NCBI GenBank assembly: GCA_965250245.1 | Contig: OZ252296.1 | Span: 4,402,001 to 4,466,000, forward strand | DNA length: 64,000 nt | Reading direction: 5' to 3' | Source: JABDIP01 sp965250245 | GTDB taxonomy: Bacteria; Pseudomonadota; Alphaproteobacteria; DSM-16000; Inquilinaceae | In this document: in pieces, positions 53,979-62,977 of the stretch | How positions within the stretch are numbered: position 1 is the stretch's first letter | Layout: each line of letters starts with the position of its first letter | Notes under the pieces: model-generated | Database searches by the model: none | What the model was told of the DNA's origin: nothing | The model's input: only the letters and a program-made list of their open reading frames with translations | Translations under genes and position numbers: made by a program

Positions 53979-55526
53979 TCAGCCGCCTGAATCCACCACG
54001 CCGAGGCTGACCAGCTTGGGCAGCTTGCCGGCCACGAAGCTCGGCAGGATCTGGCCGATCGCGTTGCGGGTCGCGTCGGGGTCGGTGATCACGCGGCCGC
54101 CTTCGTTGAGCTGCAGGCCGCGCCGGGAGAGCTGATCGGCCGCCGCCGCCACCGGATCGTCGGATTCCAGGGCCAGCAGCAGGCACGCCTCCAGCGGCGC
54201 GATGCTGATCCCTGTCCCGGCCGCCGGCGAGGCCAGGACCACCGCCGCCCCCGGCTGGTTCACCGCGTCCAGCAGCTTGCGGTTCAGTGGCGGGCAAGTG
54301 CGGATCGGCCCTTCCGGCGTTCCCGGCTGATCGACTCCGCGCCGGGCGACCGGCAACAGCCGGCGTCCCGCCGTCATCAGCTTGGCCATGTCCAGCAGGC
54401 CTGCCGCCCCGCCGTCGGCAAGGTCCGGGTGTGCGAGGATCTCGGCCACGCTCATGGCGCGATAGGCGAGGAGGTCCTTCAGCAGCCCCGGACGGTCTCC
54501 GGTCAGCGTCACCTGACGGTCCGGCAGGTCGATGGTCTCGGGCAGCTCCTGGGGTGATTTCTCCAGGCCCAGCAGCACGTCCGACAACGGGTCGTCATCG
54601 CCACCACGTCCGGGATCGGGGCGCACATAGACGTCGCTGCGGAAGAACCGGTTGCCGGCGAAATCCTTGGCCATCTCCTGGGCCACCCGGCCGTCCTGGC
54701 GCCGGACATGCTCGACCAGCGGGCCGGGCAGCACGTGATCCAACAGGTTCTCCACGATCTGCGCGTCGGCGGCGAAGTCGAGGCCGATCTCCGCCATCTC
54801 GGACTGGACGTCGGCGAAGGGCAGCGCCTGCCAGTCCGGCCCCAGGAATTCGTGGGTCACATAACGCGGATCGGCGGCGCGCATGCGCTCCAGCACCTCC
54901 GCCGCACTGGGATTGGCCTGGAAGAACGGCGCCCCCTCCCGGCGCAGCATCTCCAGCTCGTCCAGGATGCGGGTCACCTTGGCGGTGATCTCGCCCTCCA
55001 TGCGCCCGGCCCGGTCCTGGAAATAGCGGCGCATCTGCCCCGCACCACCCCAGCCGGGCAGGGTGTTGTAGGTGACGTAGACCAGGCCGCCGGGCCGCAG
55101 CTTGGCCTCGATGAACCGGCGGATGCCCGCGCGCACGGCGTCCGAGACCCAGCCATACAGCCCGTGCATGGTGATGAAGTCGAACTCCGGCAGCGCGTCC
55201 ATGTCCGGACCCGCGACATCGGCGGTCAGGAATTTCGCATTGTCGACGCCGCCATCCGCCGCCAGCGCCTCGGCCCGCGCGACATGCACCGGATTGATGT
55301 CGATCCCGACGAACTCCGCCTGCGGATTGGCGGCGGCGAGCACGGCCAGGGTCTTGCCCGCCCCGGCCCCCAATTCGCAATATCGATACGCGCTGTCCGG
55401 GTCGGGGCCCCGCACGCCGTTCAGCGCGCTGACATAGGACAGGTGCACCGGCGCCTGGTTGGCGTAGAAGCCGGCCGGATAATCAACCTCGGATACATAG
55501 GCGGAGGCTTCCCGCTCGTCGGTCAT
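53979..55526 (-). CDS. SAM methyltransferase with methyltransferase regulatory domain
   Basis: About 515 residues. N-terminal class I methyltransferase (YRYCELGAGAGKTLAVLAA, FVGIDINPVHVARAEAL, FDFITMHGLYGWV), then a segment (GGLVYVTYNTLPGWG, then RMRAADPRYVTHEFL) typical of the methyltransferase-regulatory-domain proteins, and a helical C-terminal half. The target is unknown. The ATG at 55526 is chosen because the frame five codons earlier lacks a better ribosome site. Confidence 0.85.
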   Translation of the reverse strand: MTDEREASAYVSEVDYPAGFYANQAPVHLSYVSALNGVRGPDPDSAYRYCELGAGAGKTLAVLAAANPQAEFVGIDINPVHVARAEALAADGGVDNAKFLTADVAGPDMDALPEFDFITMHGLYGWVSDAVRAGIRRFIEAKLRPGGLVYVTYNTLPGWGGAGQMRRYFQDRAGRMEGEITAKVTRILDELEMLRREGAPFFQANPSAAEVLERMRAADPRYVTHEFLGPDWQALPFADVQSEMAEIGLDFAADAQIVENLLDHVLPGPLVEHVRRQDGRVAQEMAKDFAGNRFFRSDVYVRPDPGRGGDDDPLSDVLLGLEKSPQELPETIDLPDRQVTLTGDRPGLLKDLLAYRAMSVAEILAHPDLADGGAAGLLDMAKLMTAGRRLLPVARRGVDQPGTPEGPIRTCPPLNRKLLDAVNQPGAAVVLASPAAGTGISIAPLEACLLLALESDDPVAAAADQLSRRGLQLNEGGRVITDPDATRNAIGQILPSFVAGKLPKLVSLGVVDSGG

Positions 55527-55828
55527 ATTCTTGTCCCTCACGGAGATAATTCATAAGAATCGAACACCTGGAACCTCCCGCCCGTCGGGCACGCGACAGC
55601 CTGCCGATTGACCGCTCGGCGACCATACGCCACCCTGACATCGGTCCGCAGGCGCTTTTCACCGCCGATTCTGGGTGGAAACGGTCTTTTGGCATGCCGC
55701 CCGGGCCTCCGTTAACCATCCGGTGCCGGGGCAGAAAAGGTCTACTCCGAAATGCGATCGCTTAACAAATTGCAAACGAGTTTGAGTCACCCTTCCGGAA
55801 AGTACCCGTCAAAGGGGGAGACCGAGCG
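55527..55828. other. Divergent intergenic region before a small conserved gene
   Basis: About 300 bases between the methyltransferase and a 67-residue protein. The stretch from 55740 to 55800 is AT-rich and likely holds the rightward promoter. GGGGGAG at 55814-55820 is the ribosome site of the next gene. No other structure is seen. Confidence 0.4.
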
Positions 55829-56032
55829 ATGGCAAACACCAGGGTCCAAGTTGGCCAGCGCTTCCGGACTCGTGGCCAGTACGACGTCCGGGTCTGGCAA
55901 GTGGAAGCGTTGTTCGAGGACAACGACAGATTGCCGCACGCCAGGTTGTGCGAAGTCGACAAGACGAACGAATACCGCACCTTGGCGTGCGAGGTCCTGT
56001 TGGACGAAGAGCGGTTCAGCCCCGTCTCGTAA
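55829..56032 (+). CDS. Small conserved-type protein of unknown function
   Basis: A 67-residue protein, MANTRVQVGQRFRTR then WQVEALFEDNDRLPHARL and TLACEVLLDEERFSPV. It looks like a compact beta-rich domain. A strong GGGGGAG site nine bases upstream supports expression. It is followed 30 bases later by the PilZ gene and may be its operon partner. Confidence 0.7.
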   Translation: MANTRVQVGQRFRTRGQYDVRVWQVEALFEDNDRLPHARLCEVDKTNEYRTLACEVLLDEERFSPVS

Positions 56033-56062
56033 CCGCTCGGATAGAGCTGCGGCCACGGCGCG

Positions 56063-56512
56063 ATGACCAGCGCCGTGGACCGCATGCCAACCAACCGGCG
56101 CCGCTTCATCCGGCGCAGCCACCCATCTCTGGAAACCCGTCTGGGCCGTGAGGTCTATCCGGCCACGGACTGGTCGCTGGGCGGGATCGCCGTGCGCGGC
56201 CTGGCCGACTGCCTCGACCGGGACAGCGGCGGCATCGAGATCACCGGCTATTTCGGGCTGACCGGCGAGGACATCGCCTTCAAGTTCTCCGCCGCCATCG
56301 CCCGCATCGATATCGATCGCGACGTGGTCGGGCTCGACTTCACCCGGCTGTGGCCGGAAAGCGCGGAAATCCTCGACGACCTGTTCCGCCGCCCGCCGAC
56401 GCCCAGGCTGCCGCGGCCTGCGGCGGGCCCGCGGGACACCGTGCTCAGGGCGCTCGATGCGACGACGGCGCGTCTGACGCGCCGCTGGCCGGTGCCGCCG
56501 CGTCGCGACTGA
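56063..56512 (+). CDS. PilZ domain protein (cyclic di-GMP binding)
   Basis: A 149-residue protein with both PilZ motifs: RRFIRR (RxxxR type) near residue 13 and DWSLGGI (D-x-S-x-x-G type) near residue 37. It should bind cyclic di-GMP and pass the signal on by contact. The last 40 residues are Pro/Arg-rich. Its 3' end overlaps the MFS gene on the other strand by 68 bases. Confidence 0.88.
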   Translation: MTSAVDRMPTNRRRFIRRSHPSLETRLGREVYPATDWSLGGIAVRGLADCLDRDSGGIEITGYFGLTGEDIAFKFSAAIARIDIDRDVVGLDFTRLWPESAEILDDLFRRPPTPRLPRPAAGPRDTVLRALDATTARLTRRWPVPPRRD

Positions 56513-57749
56513 CCGGCGCCCGGCCGGCCCAGAAGAACCACGCCAGCGCCGCCAGCTGCACCGCCAGCACCATGGCGAAGGCGGCGGTATAGGCCTCCGC
56601 CGGCGAGCGGCCATCGACCGACGGCCACTGATCGATCACCAGGCCGATCGCGTATTGCGCCCCGAACGCGCCGAGGAAGACCAGCAGGTTCAGGGCGGTA
56701 TTGGCACGCCCGGCAAAGGCCAGCGGGAAATGCCGCGAGAGCTGCGGGTAGGCGAGCGCGGTGGCATTGCCCAGCAATCCGAACAGCACCCAGGGCCACA
56801 GCGCCTCCGGCACCAGCCCCATCACGATGACGCCCAGGCTCAGCGAGAACAGGGCCATGCCGGCGCCCATCACGCTCATCAACCCGATGCCGCGCGCCGC
56901 CAGTCGGTCGGCCACCAGCCCGGTGGCGACGAAGCCGATTGTCATCGACAGCGCCAGGCCGAACAGGTAGCCGGCCACCCGGTCGCTGTCGAAGCCGGCG
57001 ACGTCGCGCAGCCAGGGCCCGGCCCACAGGCTCTGGATCGACATGTTGCTGGCCATGCTGGCCATGGAGATCGGCGCCAGCCGCCAGAACAGGCGGTCGC
57101 GGAAGATGGTCGCGAGCCCGGCGAGCTGCTCGCGCAGCGACGGCACCTCGGCCGGCCGGCCCATATTCGGCACCACCAGGAAGATGGTCGCCGCGACCGC
57201 CACGGTGACCGCCGCCAGGCCTGCGAACAGCCCGCGCCAGTCGGTCACGCCCAGCAACGCCTCCACCGGCGTCGTCGCCGACATGGCGCCCAGCCCGCCC
57301 ATGGCCAGGAAGCAGCCATTGACCAGCGGCCAGCGGTCCTTGGGGAACCACAGGGTGATCGCCTTGAACGACGCCATCAGCCCGCCGGCGACGCCCAGCC
57401 CGATCAGGGCGCGGCCCAGGATCAGCGTGCCCGCGCCCTGGCCGACGGCGAACAGCCCCGCCCCCAGCGCGGCGAAGCACAGCAGCAGCGCCTGCACCCG
57501 GCGCGGCCCGAACCGGTCGAGCAGCAGCCCGAGCGGGATCTGGAAGGCGGCGAAGGTGAGGAAATAGGCCGAGCTCAACAGGCCGAGCGCGGCCGGGTCG
57601 AGGCCGAGATCGGCGGTCAGCCGGTCGGCGATCACCGCGTTCACCGAGCGGTACAGATAGGACAGGTAATAGCCGCCGGCGAACGGCAGGAACACCGTCC
57701 CGACGGCCCGGCCGATCCCGATCGGCGCGGTCCCGGTACCGCTGGTCAT
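56445..57749 (-). CDS. Major facilitator superfamily transporter
   Basis: A 434-residue inner-membrane protein with 12 predicted helices. The loop between helices 2 and 3 (LGLLLDRFGPRRVQALLL) carries the MFS signature, and a related element (ADRLAARGIGLM) follows the second-half equivalent. The substrate is unknown. I chose the ATG at 57749, which gives the shortest sensible N-terminus. Confidence 0.9.
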   Translation of the reverse strand: MTSGTGTAPIGIGRAVGTVFLPFAGGYYLSYLYRSVNAVIADRLTADLGLDPAALGLLSSAYFLTFAAFQIPLGLLLDRFGPRRVQALLLCFAALGAGLFAVGQGAGTLILGRALIGLGVAGGLMASFKAITLWFPKDRWPLVNGCFLAMGGLGAMSATTPVEALLGVTDWRGLFAGLAAVTVAVAATIFLVVPNMGRPAEVPSLREQLAGLATIFRDRLFWRLAPISMASMASNMSIQSLWAGPWLRDVAGFDSDRVAGYLFGLALSMTIGFVATGLVADRLAARGIGLMSVMGAGMALFSLSLGVIVMGLVPEALWPWVLFGLLGNATALAYPQLSRHFPLAFAGRANTALNLLVFLGAFGAQYAIGLVIDQWPSVDGRSPAEAYTAAFAMVLAVQLAALAWFFWAGRAPVSRDAAAPASGASDAPSSHRAP

Positions 57750-57850
57750 CGAATGGCCCTTCCCGCAGCACCGGGCGGACGCGAACGGCATCCGCCTGCA
57801 ATCGGCGCAGGCGCCGATCTAAGACTCAGAGCACGGGGTAGGGCAAGGAC

Positions 57851-57880
57851 GGTCGGGCCGGCGCACGGGCCGGCCCGACC
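57851..57880. terminator. Perfect 12-pair hairpin after tadG copy 1
   Basis: GGTCGGGCCGGC (57851-57862) pairs with GCCGGCCCGACC (57869-57880). It lies 11 bases beyond the tadG1 stop. No U tract follows on the minus strand, so it is terminator-like by position. Confidence 0.55.
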
Positions 57881-57890
57881 GCATTGGCGC

Positions 57891-59726
57891 TTAGTCCTCC
57901 AGCCGGACCGAGGTCAGCTGACGGGCGATCTCCTCGAACGCCGCTCTCAGCGTCTCGGAGTTCGGCGCGTGGAAGTAGTTGTTCAGCGGATCGTTGGTGC
58001 AGTTCGCCATCATGGTGGAGACGGAGTCACCGGAGGTGATGTCGTCGCCGAAGGTGATGGAGAAGATCTGGATCGCCGAACCGCCATTGACCGGGTCCTC
58101 CACCGCCTTGATGGCGTCGCAGACCTGGCCGAACCGGGTCTCCAGGATGGTCTGGATGTTGCCCGTGCCCAGCGGCGCGGAGTCGTTCGGATGGGCATAG
58201 CCGTAAGCCGACCAGCGATAGTCCGGGCCCTCGCGCTGCTGGCTGTTCGCGGCGCCTTGGCCCAGCAGCAGCCCATCCATGTTGTAGTCGTCCGGATCAA
58301 ACCGCCAATGGTTCCACACCGGCGGCGCGTCCGGGTTGGTGACCTTGTCGGCGTTGTCGCAGCGGCTGTTCTGGTTGCTGAGCACCTGCCGGCCGTCGGT
58401 CAGCACGATGATCGCCTTTTCCCAATCGACATCGTCGTATGCGGCGATCGGAAGCCCCTGCTGATTGATGGAGAACGGCTCGCCCGGCGAGATCACCCGC
58501 CAGCCCCAGGTCATGCCGGCGGCGGTGATGGTGCCGTTGCCGTCGACCACGGTGACGTCCTGGAGATAGTTCCAGACCTGCGCCCGGTCGTTGGTCAGCG
58601 GCAGCAGGGCGCCGGGGCAGCCCTTGTTCGGGCCGTCGGAATCGCGGTCGTAGTAGCGGGTCGTGCTCGGCGACGGGATCAGCACCGGCGGATTGCTGGA
58701 GTCGTAGATCATCCAGGTGTCCGGATCGTCCTCCTCGTAGGAGGTCAGCGGATCCTCGTAGTAGCGATAGTCGCCGGTGTCGTTGTCGGCGATGTTCTCG
58801 CAGCGGCTGTCATAGGTGTAGCCGGTGCTGCCGTCGCGGTCCGGCTCGATGGGCCAGCGATAGGCCGGCCACCGTCCGGTGCCGTTGGTCGCCACCGGGT
58901 TGTAGACGTCGGTCAGGTCGTTGCCGTCCCGCCGCGCCTGCACGCAGCCCATCCACTCGGTCTGGCCGAACGGGTTGGGCGAGGTGACGTTGCCGCTGGA
59001 ATCCAGGCCGGTATCGGCGACAAAGCCGTGCATGTCGCGGCCGATATTGACCACCGTGTTGTAGGGCACGATGCCGACCCTGAGCAGTTCAGGCTCCGCC
59101 TGGTCCTGGAACAGGATGTCGACCATGCTCAGGGCCGCGTCGCGCATCGCCTCGATGCGCCGCTCGCCGCTGGAATAGTTGCTGTACATGGAGCCGGTCA
59201 CGTCCAGCACCATCACCACCTCCAGCCCCTGCACCTCGGTGAGGGCGGTGGATTTGGCAGCCACGTCGACATGGTCGTAATGCGTCGTGGCGGAGGCCGT
59301 GCCGCTGCCGACGGCGGGCAGCAGCCGGAAGAACAGCGTATCCACCCGGGCGGTGGCCTCGATCACGAAGCTCTCCGGCCGGCTGTCCGGGTCCGACGGG
59401 TCGACCCGGGTGACGGTGATGTCCAGGCTGGAGGGCTCGGCCCAGAAATCACCGGGGAAGTTGGCGTAGAAGAAGGTCCGGCCCAGTGTCGTGATCTCGT
59501 CATCGGTGCCCTCGGTCGACGCCATGGCGATGGCGGCGGCGTCGATGGCCGATTGCAGCCGGGCTTCGGCCAGATAGCCGCGGGCGACGTCCACGCCCAG
59601 CCCGGCAACGGTCACCATGGGGATGGCGGCGATGCCGACATAGACCAGATAGCTGCCGTCCTCCGCGCTGCGGAAGCTGCGGAGCGCGGCGGCGGTGCGC
59701 TTCAAGGTTTCGATGAACCGTTCCAT
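57891..59726 (-). CDS. TadG-like von Willebrand factor A protein, copy 1
   Basis: A 611-residue protein of the Tad pilus assembly type. The N-terminus has a prepilin-like membrane segment (YLVYVGIAAIPMVTVAGLGV) followed by the Tad-domain pattern LQSAIDAAAIAMAS. A von Willebrand A domain starts at about residue 170 with VVMVLDVTGSMYSN, a metal-site DxTGS. It is probably periplasmic and envelope-anchored. It is strongly similar to the next copy and differs mainly in the middle loops. The ATG at 59726 has AAAGGTGG upstream. It has its own upstream region. Confidence 0.88.
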   Translation of the reverse strand: MERFIETLKRTAAALRSFRSAEDGSYLVYVGIAAIPMVTVAGLGVDVARGYLAEARLQSAIDAAAIAMASTEGTDDEITTLGRTFFYANFPGDFWAEPSSLDITVTRVDPSDPDSRPESFVIEATARVDTLFFRLLPAVGSGTASATTHYDHVDVAAKSTALTEVQGLEVVMVLDVTGSMYSNYSSGERRIEAMRDAALSMVDILFQDQAEPELLRVGIVPYNTVVNIGRDMHGFVADTGLDSSGNVTSPNPFGQTEWMGCVQARRDGNDLTDVYNPVATNGTGRWPAYRWPIEPDRDGSTGYTYDSRCENIADNDTGDYRYYEDPLTSYEEDDPDTWMIYDSSNPPVLIPSPSTTRYYDRDSDGPNKGCPGALLPLTNDRAQVWNYLQDVTVVDGNGTITAAGMTWGWRVISPGEPFSINQQGLPIAAYDDVDWEKAIIVLTDGRQVLSNQNSRCDNADKVTNPDAPPVWNHWRFDPDDYNMDGLLLGQGAANSQQREGPDYRWSAYGYAHPNDSAPLGTGNIQTILETRFGQVCDAIKAVEDPVNGGSAIQIFSITFGDDITSGDSVSTMMANCTNDPLNNYFHAPNSETLRAAFEEIARQLTSVRLED

Positions 59727-59926
59727 GTTATCCACCTTTCTCGGGACCCGCCGCTATGCCGCGGATCGCCAGGTTTCTTTCGCGCTGCCGGTCATCGATT
59801 GGCTTGATCGCAGGTGGAAAATAGTAAAAACCACCATCAACACACCTTAACGCCAAATTTGCTTTAAGATTGACCAGCAAATGCGTCAAGTTCGATACAA
59901 ACTGCGGGAATAATCTGCCTATCGGC

Positions 59927-59955
59927 TTAATTTATTATTAGGAATTACAGTTAAC
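59927..59955 (-). promoter_or_regulatory. CtrA-like motif upstream of tadG copy 1
   Basis: A 29-base element beginning TTAATTTATTATTAG and ending GGAATTACAGTTAAC on the plus strand. It matches the element upstream of the tadE operon at all but a few positions. It contains TTAA-N7-TTAG, close to the CtrA consensus TTAA-N7-TTAA; CtrA is known to control pilus genes in Caulobacter. Confidence 0.5.
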
Positions 59956-60145
59956 GTACGTAACTTAGCTGGAATTGTATTTTTGCAATTCACGGCGGCA
60001 TGATTCTGAACGCGGCCGTGATTGATTGTTTGTCTTGCCGGGCATGACCGAGGCGACGCGCGAACCTGCGACCGGAGCCCGTCACGGCGCCGGATGGTTG
60101 CCGGTGCGAAAGTTCAAACACGGTGAAGCCGGCCGGAGCGGCCGG

Positions 60146-60235
60146 ATCAGTCCGTCAGGCGCGGCGAGGTGAGCTGACGGGCGATCTCCTAGAACGCCGA
60201 ATCCAGGGTCGCCGTGTCCGGCGCGTGGAAACGGC
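60146..60235 (-). pseudogene. Vestigial third tadG copy (3' fragment)
   Basis: The stretch repeats the 3' end of the tadG genes almost base for base (compare 60431-60515). Relative to intact copies it has a nonsense change (GAG to TAG in the AFEEIA codons) and no upstream coding sequence. It marks a former third tandem copy. Confidence 0.85.
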
Positions 60236-60394
60236 ACCCTCCTGCGATTACCGCGTCACCGGTCCCGGTGGCGTCGATCTTCGTCTCACCGGATGGTTCG
60301 AACCCGCCCTGCGGATGTCAGGGCGGGAGGCGCGGAACAGCCGTCGTGCTGATCCGTGCGTCGGCAGGCGCGGGCAATGGAACGGGCGGCGACC

Positions 60395-60416
60395 GGGCCG
60401 GAGCATTGTCCGGCCC
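60395..60416. terminator. Hairpin after tadG copy 2
   Basis: GGGCCGGA (60395-60402) pairs with TCCGGCCC (60409-60416), just beyond the tadG2 stop. It matches in position and sequence type the hairpin after tadG1. No U tract. Confidence 0.5.
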
Positions 60417-60430
60417 GACCGTCATTGTGC

Positions 60431-62245
60431 TTAGTCCGTCAGGCGCAGCGAGGTGAGCTGACGGGCGATCTCCTCGAACGCCGCTTCCAGGGTCGCCGTG
60501 TTCGGCGCGTGGAAGTAGTTGTTCAGGGGATCGTTGGTGCAGTTCGCCATCATGGTGGAGACCGAGTCACCTGCGGTGATGTCGTCCCCGAAGGTGATGG
60601 AGAAGATCTGGATCGCCGAACCGCCATTGATCGGATCGGGCACGTTCTTGATGGCGTTGCAGATCTGGCCGAACCGGGTCTCCAGGATGGTCTGGATGTT
60701 GCCGGTGCCCAGCGGGCGGGAATCCAGCGGATGGGCGTAGCCATAGGCCGACCAGCGGTAATCCGGGCCCTCGTCGATCGCGATGCCGTTCATGTTGTAG
60801 CTGGACGGGTTGAACTCCCAGGGGATCCAGGTCGGCGGCTGGTCGGCGATCGGATTGGTGACCTTGTCGGCGTTGTCGCAGCGGCTGTTCTGGCTGCTGA
60901 GCACCTGCCGGCCGTCGGTCAGCACGATGATCGCCTTCTCCCAGTCGACATCGTCGTACTCGGCGATCGGAAGCCCCTGCTGGTTCAAATGGAAGGGCTG
61001 GCCCGGCGAGATCACCCGCCAGCCCCAGGTCATGCCGGCCGCGGTGATGGTGCCGTTGCCGTCGACCACGGTGACGTCCTGGAGATAGTTCCAGACCTCC
61101 GCCCGGTTGTTGGTCAGTGGCAGCAGGGCGCCGGGGCAGCCCTTGTTCGGGCCTTCGGAATCGCGGTCGTAGAACCGGTCGGTGATCGGCGACGGGATCA
61201 GCACCGGCGGCGAGCTGGTGTCGTAGATCAACCAGCTATCCGGGTCGTCCTCCTCGAAGGAGGTCAGCGGATCCTCGTAGTAGCGGTAGTCGCCGGTGGA
61301 ATTGTGGGCGATGGTCTCGCAGCGGCTGTCATAGGTGTAGCCGGTGCTGCCGTCGCGGTCGGGCTCGATGGGCCAGCGATAGGCCTGCCATTCACCGGTG
61401 CCGTCCGTCGCCCCCGGCACAAAGACGTCGGTCAGGTCGTTGCCGTCCCGCCGGGCCTGCACGCAACCCATCCATTCGGTCTGCCCGAACGGGTTGGGCG
61501 AGGTGACGTTGCCGGCGGAATCCAGACCGGTGTCCACCACGTAGCTGTGCATCTGCCGGCCGATATTGACCACCGTGTTGTAGGGCACGATGCCGACCCT
61601 GAGCAGTTCAGGCTCGGCCTGGTCGTCGAACAGGATGTCCACCATCTTCAGGGCCGCGTCGCGCATCGCCTCGATGCGCCGCTCGCCGCTGGAATAGTTG
61701 CTGTACATGGAGCCGGTCACGTCCAGCACCATCACCACCTCCAGCCCCTGCACCTCGGTGAGGGCGGTGGATTTGGCGGCCACGTCGACATGGTCGTAAT
61801 GCGTCGTGGCGGAGGCCGTGCCGCTGCCGACGGCGGGCAGCAGCCGGAAGAACAGCGTGTCCACCCGCGCCGTGGCCTCGATCACGAAGCTCTCCGGGCG
61901 GCTGTCCGGATCGGACGGGTCGACCCGGGTGACGTCGATGTTCAGGCTGGACGGTTCGGCCCAGAAGTCGCCGGGGAAGTTGGCGTAGAAGAAGGTCCGG
62001 CCCAGGGTCTCGATTTCCGCATCGGTGCCTTCTGCCGAGCCCATGGCAATGGCCGCGGCATCGATCGCCGCTTGCAGCCGCGCCTCGGCCAGATAGCCGC
62101 GGGCGATGTCCACGCCCAGCCCGGCAACGGTCACCATCGGGATGGCGGCGATGCCGACATAGACCAGATAGCTGCCTTCGTCGGCTCTCCGGAAGCGGTG
62201 GAATGCGGCGGCGGTGCGCTTCAGCGCGTCAAAAATCCGTTCCAT
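60431..62245 (-). CDS. TadG-like von Willebrand factor A protein, copy 2
   Basis: A 604-residue paralogue of copy 1, with the same prepilin-like segment, Tad pattern (LQAAIDAAAIAMGS) and metal-site DVTGSMYS. It lies 54 bases after a tadE-like gene on the same strand and is probably the operon's third gene. Divergent stretches lie in the loops (GIAIDEGPDYRW here, GLLLGQGAANSQQREG in copy 1). The secretion machinery itself (CpaA-F, Flp) is outside the window. Confidence 0.88.
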   Translation of the reverse strand: MERIFDALKRTAAAFHRFRRADEGSYLVYVGIAAIPMVTVAGLGVDIARGYLAEARLQAAIDAAAIAMGSAEGTDAEIETLGRTFFYANFPGDFWAEPSSLNIDVTRVDPSDPDSRPESFVIEATARVDTLFFRLLPAVGSGTASATTHYDHVDVAAKSTALTEVQGLEVVMVLDVTGSMYSNYSSGERRIEAMRDAALKMVDILFDDQAEPELLRVGIVPYNTVVNIGRQMHSYVVDTGLDSAGNVTSPNPFGQTEWMGCVQARRDGNDLTDVFVPGATDGTGEWQAYRWPIEPDRDGSTGYTYDSRCETIAHNSTGDYRYYEDPLTSFEEDDPDSWLIYDTSSPPVLIPSPITDRFYDRDSEGPNKGCPGALLPLTNNRAEVWNYLQDVTVVDGNGTITAAGMTWGWRVISPGQPFHLNQQGLPIAEYDDVDWEKAIIVLTDGRQVLSSQNSRCDNADKVTNPIADQPPTWIPWEFNPSSYNMNGIAIDEGPDYRWSAYGYAHPLDSRPLGTGNIQTILETRFGQICNAIKNVPDPINGGSAIQIFSITFGDDITAGDSVSTMMANCTNDPLNNYFHAPNTATLEAAFEEIARQLTSLRLTD

Positions 62246-62299
62246 GGCAAACACCTTGGTTGCAGGGGGAGCCCCGAAGACGTGTCGTAGCCGTCTAGA

Positions 62300-62977
62300 T
62301 CAGGGCACAAGGTATTCCGATTGATCCGAGGCGATTTGCCGGATCAGTCGCGGTCGTGCATAGGTCTCCTTGGAGAAGGTGATCTCTGCCGGGATGGTCA
62401 CACCCAGCAGGGTGAAGTCACTCAGCCAGAGCGACTGGTACCGGTAGTTCATGCGCAGCATGATCAGCGCGTCGCCGGCACCACCCAGCGCGCCCGTCAC
62501 CGCGCCGCCGGGCGAGGTGACCGTGTTGCCCGCGGCGGCATCCTCCGCCTCGTCGTCCGGAATTCGCAGATCGACGCCCGAGGGCGTGTTGATCATCGCA
62601 CGCCAGGCCGCCCCGGCGGTCATATCCGGCACGCCGGTGGAATCGTCGAACGGGATGTGGGCGACGCTGATGTCGAAATCGGTCGCGAAGGGCTGCATCA
62701 TCAGATTGGCAGCCGTCAGCAGATCCTGGATATCGGTGGCGTCCACCTCCTGTCGCTGGGCGATCAGGTCGGCGGCGGCCTGCGCCGTCATCGTGACCTT
62801 CCGGTCGATCATCATCATGTGCGACAGCGAGATGGTCATGAACAGGACCAGCACCAGGATCGGCATCATGAAGGCGAACTCGACCAGCGACGCCCCTTCG
62901 GAATCCTCGGCGAGCCGCCGCATCCGGCGGCCCAGCAGCCGGTCGACGCCGGCCCGAACGCGATCGCGCATCATCAT
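62300..62977 (-). CDS. TadE-like pseudopilin
   Basis: About 225 residues. The TadE-like N-terminus reads EGASLVEFAFMMPILVLVLF, a prepilin-type segment with the conserved Glu, followed by a periplasmic domain. TadE proteins are minor pseudopilins of the Flp pilus. The ATG at 62977 overlaps the preceding stop as TGATG, so it is translationally coupled to the gene before it. Confidence 0.88.
   Translation of the reverse strand: MMMRDRVRAGVDRLLGRRMRRLAEDSEGASLVEFAFMMPILVLVLFMTISLSHMMMIDRKVTMTAQAAADLIAQRQEVDATDIQDLLTAANLMMQPFATDFDISVAHIPFDDSTGVPDMTAGAAWRAMINTPSGVDLRIPDDEAEDAAAGNTVTSPGGAVTGALGGAGDALIMLRMNYRYQSLWLSDFTLLGVTIPAEITFSKETYARPRLIRQIASDQSEYLVP

Larger units (their letters stand above)
59727..60430. 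other. Region between the two tadG copies
   Basis: About 700 bases holding, from left to right: the AT-rich upstream region of tadG1 with a CtrA-like motif (59927-59955); the vestigial tadG 3' fragment (60146-60235); a hairpin CCCGCCCTG/CAGGGCGGG (60303-60311 and 60319-60327) of unknown role; and a hairpin just past the tadG2 stop. Confidence 0.6.

Noticed and set aside
60303..60327. An intrinsic terminator at the CCCGCCCTG/CAGGGCGGG hairpin
   Set aside because: It is a perfect stem but has no U tract on either strand and follows no gene, so it is listed only as a hairpin.
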